Assembly (NCBI GenBank): GCA_964396375.1
Contig: CAYNEY010000013.1
Span: 46,303 to 110,302, forward strand
From: FEN-1139 sp964396375
GTDB taxonomy: Bacteria; Myxococcota_A; Polyangia; Polyangiales; Polyangiaceae
Reading direction: 5' to 3'
Length of the DNA: 64,000 nt
A program made the position numbers and the translations under genes. Positions within the stretch are counted from its first letter, which is position 1, and each line of letters begins with the position of its first letter. The notes beneath the pieces are model-generated. The model had not been told where the DNA came from. It made no database searches and worked only from the letters and a program-made list of their open reading frames with translations. Shown piece after piece: positions 62,188-64,000 of this stretch.

Positions 62188-62206
62188 AGGCGAAGCTGGT
62201 TCTTCG

Positions 62207-62300
62207 GCGCGGCCCAAGCACAGGCGCGGCCCAAGCACAGGCGCGGCCCAAGCACAGGCGCGGCCCAAGCACAGGTGCGGCCCAAGCACAGGTGCGGCCC
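62207..62300 (+). repeat. 17-bp tandem repeat (GCGCGGCCCAAGCACAG), about 5.5 copies
   Basis: Units start at 62207, 62224, 62241, 62258 and 62275, with a partial sixth at 62292 ending about 62300. Units 1-4 are identical; unit 5 has T for C at position 2. The 17-bp length is not a multiple of three, so it is not a protein repeat. It lies between the antiporter stop and the convergent lipoprotein gene. There are no unique spacers, so it is not a CRISPR. Confidence 0.9.
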
Positions 62301-62362
62301 GAAGTGGCCAAAGGCGGGGCTCGCAGCCGAGAGACAGCGCCCCGCTTCAGCACACCACGGAA

Positions 62363-62392
62363 AAGGGCCCGAGACTTTGGTCTCGAGCCCTT
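62363..62392. terminator. Terminator between antiporter and lipoprotein gene
   Basis: AAGGGCCCGAGAC (62363-62375), 4-nt loop, and GTCTCGAGCCCTT (62380-62392) form a 13-bp stem with one mismatch. Read on the minus strand the stem ends in CCCTTTTCC, a short U-run, so it suits the lipoprotein gene ending at 62444; it can also act for the plus-strand antiporter. Confidence 0.65.
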
Positions 62393-62443
62393 CTCGCCGC
62401 GCGGGGGTGAGGTCCCACACGCGGTTTTTTTCTCCACTCTCGC

Positions 62444-63541
62444 TCAGCCGCCAGCCGGCGCGGCGCCAGAACAGGCGGCCACTACGGCTGGAGGCATCGC
62501 AACCGCACCGCAGCGCTCCGCCCAGTTCGCGCAGTCGAGCAGCACCACATCATCGACGTAGAAGTCGAAGGCGGTGGCGGGATCGGTGGGGGTCGGCTTC
62601 GGCGCCTCGAACTGCATCTTCACGATGCGGCTCGGCAGCAACGTCTCCACCGTGCTTCCGTCGACGTTGAGCACCGGACCACCCCAGCCTGGTGGCGCGA
62701 AATCTCCCCAAGCCATGCAGTTCACCGACCAGCTCCCGGCCACCTGATTCGGGATGACCGCCGTCATGTTCTTGAAGCAGGTCTTGGTGGCGGAGCCGTA
62801 ACGCGTGGTGGTGGTCGGATCGATCTCGGCTGGGAACTCACAGTACGGACCGGGAACGCTGACGCCGTTATAAGTGATGCCAGCGCCCATATCGCCAAAC
62901 ATGTCGCCATAGCTCGGATCGGGGACGTCGGTCAGATCCATCGGGATCGCGAGGCCGACGGAGCCGCCATTTCCGGCACCCAGCTTGATGCGGAAACCGA
63001 CTCCGACGAAAGCGCTGAGGTCGGTGGTCGCGTTCTTGCTGGAGAGACCGAACCCTAGCCCTGCGGTCGGGTACTTCACCTCTTCACAGCTGGTGCCTGG
63101 GCACTTGGAGCTGCCGGCGTAGAAGGCGTCCCAGTACGGATCCTTCCAGTTGTAGGTGTCCGCCGCATCTCCGGACTGCCCCGTGAGGTTCAGGGTGTCA
63201 TTGGCTGCCCACTGCGGCTCCGGCCTCACGATACCGGTCACATGGAACACCTGGTTGCCCTCTTCAGTCTCGATGCCGTTGTTCGGGCCCAGGCCTGGAT
63301 AGAGTTCCGTGGCGACGGGGTTGGTGGGATCGAGCTTACCGGTGTTGGGCACGACGGCCGATGCCGGGACCGCATCGATCGCACGATCTACGTAGGTGTA
63401 CCAGTAGCCGCCATAGTTGGTCTGATTGGTGTCGGCCCGACTGATCACGGTCTTGTCGAGGGACACATCGTCCGTCTCACCGCAGCCAGTGAGAGCGAGC
63501 AGGGAGCTCGAAGCGAGAAGTAGGGAAATGAGCGTCTTCAT
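62444..63541 (-). CDS. Secreted lipoprotein, carbohydrate-binding-like, function unknown
   Basis: A 365-residue lipoprotein. The frame runs to 63808, but ATG 63541 has GGAAGG 9 nt upstream and opens a signal peptide (MKTLISLLLASSSLLALTGC, lipobox LTGC). The mature part is rich in Gly, Asn, Thr and aromatic residues: NQTNYGGYWYTYVDRAIDAV, QSGDAADTYNWKDPYWDAFY, ATTDLSAFVGVGFRIKLGAG, and a C-terminal region APKPTPTDPATAFDFYVDDV. The last block (FDFYVDDVVLLD) and the FVGVGFRIK region suggest a jelly-roll carbohydrate-binding fold as in family 11-like modules of myxobacteria. Six or more cysteines probably form disulfides. No catalytic residues can be named. Confidence 0.72.
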   Translation of the reverse strand: MKTLISLLLASSSLLALTGCGETDDVSLDKTVISRADTNQTNYGGYWYTYVDRAIDAVPASAVVPNTGKLDPTNPVATELYPGLGPNNGIETEEGNQVFHVTGIVRPEPQWAANDTLNLTGQSGDAADTYNWKDPYWDAFYAGSSKCPGTSCEEVKYPTAGLGFGLSSKNATTDLSAFVGVGFRIKLGAGNGGSVGLAIPMDLTDVPDPSYGDMFGDMGAGITYNGVSVPGPYCEFPAEIDPTTTTRYGSATKTCFKNMTAVIPNQVAGSWSVNCMAWGDFAPPGWGGPVLNVDGSTVETLLPSRIVKMQFEAPKPTPTDPATAFDFYVDDVVLLDCANWAERCGAVAMPPAVVAACSGAAPAGG

Positions 63542-63926
63542 GAGTCGTCGCCTTCCGTGGAGTGAGTCCAACATGGGGTCACCCAAGCCAGCCTCGATAC
63601 GCTTCGTGCCTCCCCTCTCAGGTGTTGGCAGGTTGGAGCTCACGCCGCGTTTCGAGGAGCATTCTCGCAGAGACTCTGCCCGCCCGCAACTCCCGATCCG
63701 CGGAGTTTGTCGCGGTTCGAGCGGGATCCCCAAGGCGTTTCGGTCCTCGTTTTTGAGAACGTTCGCGAGCCAACGGAACACACAACACCGATCTGTCAAG
63801 GGATGCATACTCGGTGCAAAGGCTGCCCGAGTTCTATCAGCCGACCTAACTGCCCGGTTTTTTTTGGGTGCGAGGCGAATTTGCTCTTGAGGGGCAAGGT
63901 GACTGTGCTACTTACGCCGTCCCTTC
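63542..63926. other. Intergenic region between lipoprotein gene and tRNA-Asp
   Basis: No gene was recognised. A T8 run lies near 63858-63865. A minus-strand TTGACA at 63799-63794 could be a -35 for the lipoprotein gene, but I found no -10 at a fitting distance. A weak plus-strand promoter for the tRNA lies at the right end (see its entry). Confidence 0.35.
63887..63914 (+). promoter_or_regulatory. Weak promoter candidate for tRNA-Asp
   Basis: TTGAGG (63887-63892) and TACTTA (63909-63914), 16 bp apart, lie 12 bp before the tRNA acceptor stem. The -35 has 4 of 6 consensus bases and the -10 only 2, so it is supported mainly by position. Confidence 0.3.

Positions 63927-64000
<74 letters not shown>

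Noticed and set aside
62207..62300. CRISPR array
   Set aside because: The 17-bp units are directly adjacent with no unique spacers and there are no cas genes.
63794..63799. Promoter for the 62444 lipoprotein gene (minus-strand TTGACA)
   Set aside because: A perfect -35 hexamer, but no -10-like hexamer at 16-18 bp, and it lies more than 200 bp from the start codon.

Overview
The window is 64 kb of GC-rich, densely coded chromosome with one 100-N assembly gap (45976-46075). Gene content suggests a Myxococcota-type (deltaproteobacterial) genome. Pointers are many lipoproteins, including a repeat-rich Cys lipoprotein and a CotH-like one, a Ser/Thr kinase with a C-terminal membrane segment and extracytoplasmic tail, a PAS hybrid histidine kinase with a sigma-54-like site upstream, a lone SctV, a SUV3-type helicase and a 3,485-residue TPR protein. 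This placement is inferred from gene content, not from a marker-gene comparison. I found no rRNA, IS element, prophage or CRISPR; the only RNA gene is a tRNA-Asp at the right edge.

Layout. 1-7295 (+): a classical menaquinone operon menF(partial)-menD-menH-menB-menA-menC-menE in which every junction overlaps by 1-7 nt; a Cys-repeat lipoprotein follows 22 nt later. 8180-9658 (-): a membrane-anchored methyltransferase and pssA. 9832-12164 (+): a glycosyltransferase-like protein and a CotH-like lipoprotein. 12414-14895 (-): an ammonium channel and a tandem-ACT protein resembling the C-terminus of GlnD. 15103-17919 (+): a Gly/Tyr-repeat membrane protein and the orphan SctV. 17916-27234 (-): an aroA-cmk-rpsA housekeeping group with two lipoprotein genes, followed by HIT, AI-2E/PerM-type and TPR-membrane genes, and headed by an FmdB zinc ribbon. 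27594-32702 (+): smc and a two-LysM alpha/beta-hydrolase. 32768-43225 (-): the giant TPR protein. 43357-49424 (+): YgiQ radical SAM enzyme, then the kinase holding the gap, a HIT protein and an MepA-like endopeptidase; a small unknown gene (45182-45601) lies on the minus strand. 49482-56233: a SUV3-like helicase (+) tail-to-tail with a 1,461-residue acyl-CoA dehydratase activase fusion (-). 56471-62187: a small lipoprotein, an outer-membrane barrel candidate, an HD (ppGpp-hydrolase-like) protein, a hybrid kinase and a Na+/H+ antiporter. 62444-64000: a large lipoprotein (-) and tRNA-Asp (+).

How it fits together. The men genes convert chorismate to demethylmenaquinone, apart from the final DHNA-CoA thioesterase and methylation, which are not seen here. 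aroA sits in the same window and feeds chorismate. The Amt/ACT pair looks like a nitrogen-uptake and sensing unit. Much of the remainder is envelope biology (LysM, M74 peptidase, lipoproteins, CotH, PssA) plus signalling. Four short tandem-repeat loci (9, 18, 9 and 17 bp units) lie in or beside envelope or signalling genes, and the assembly gap is a collapsed array of one of them.

Coding calls rest on translated motifs, start overlaps and Shine-Dalgarno matches read by eye. No database search was possible.
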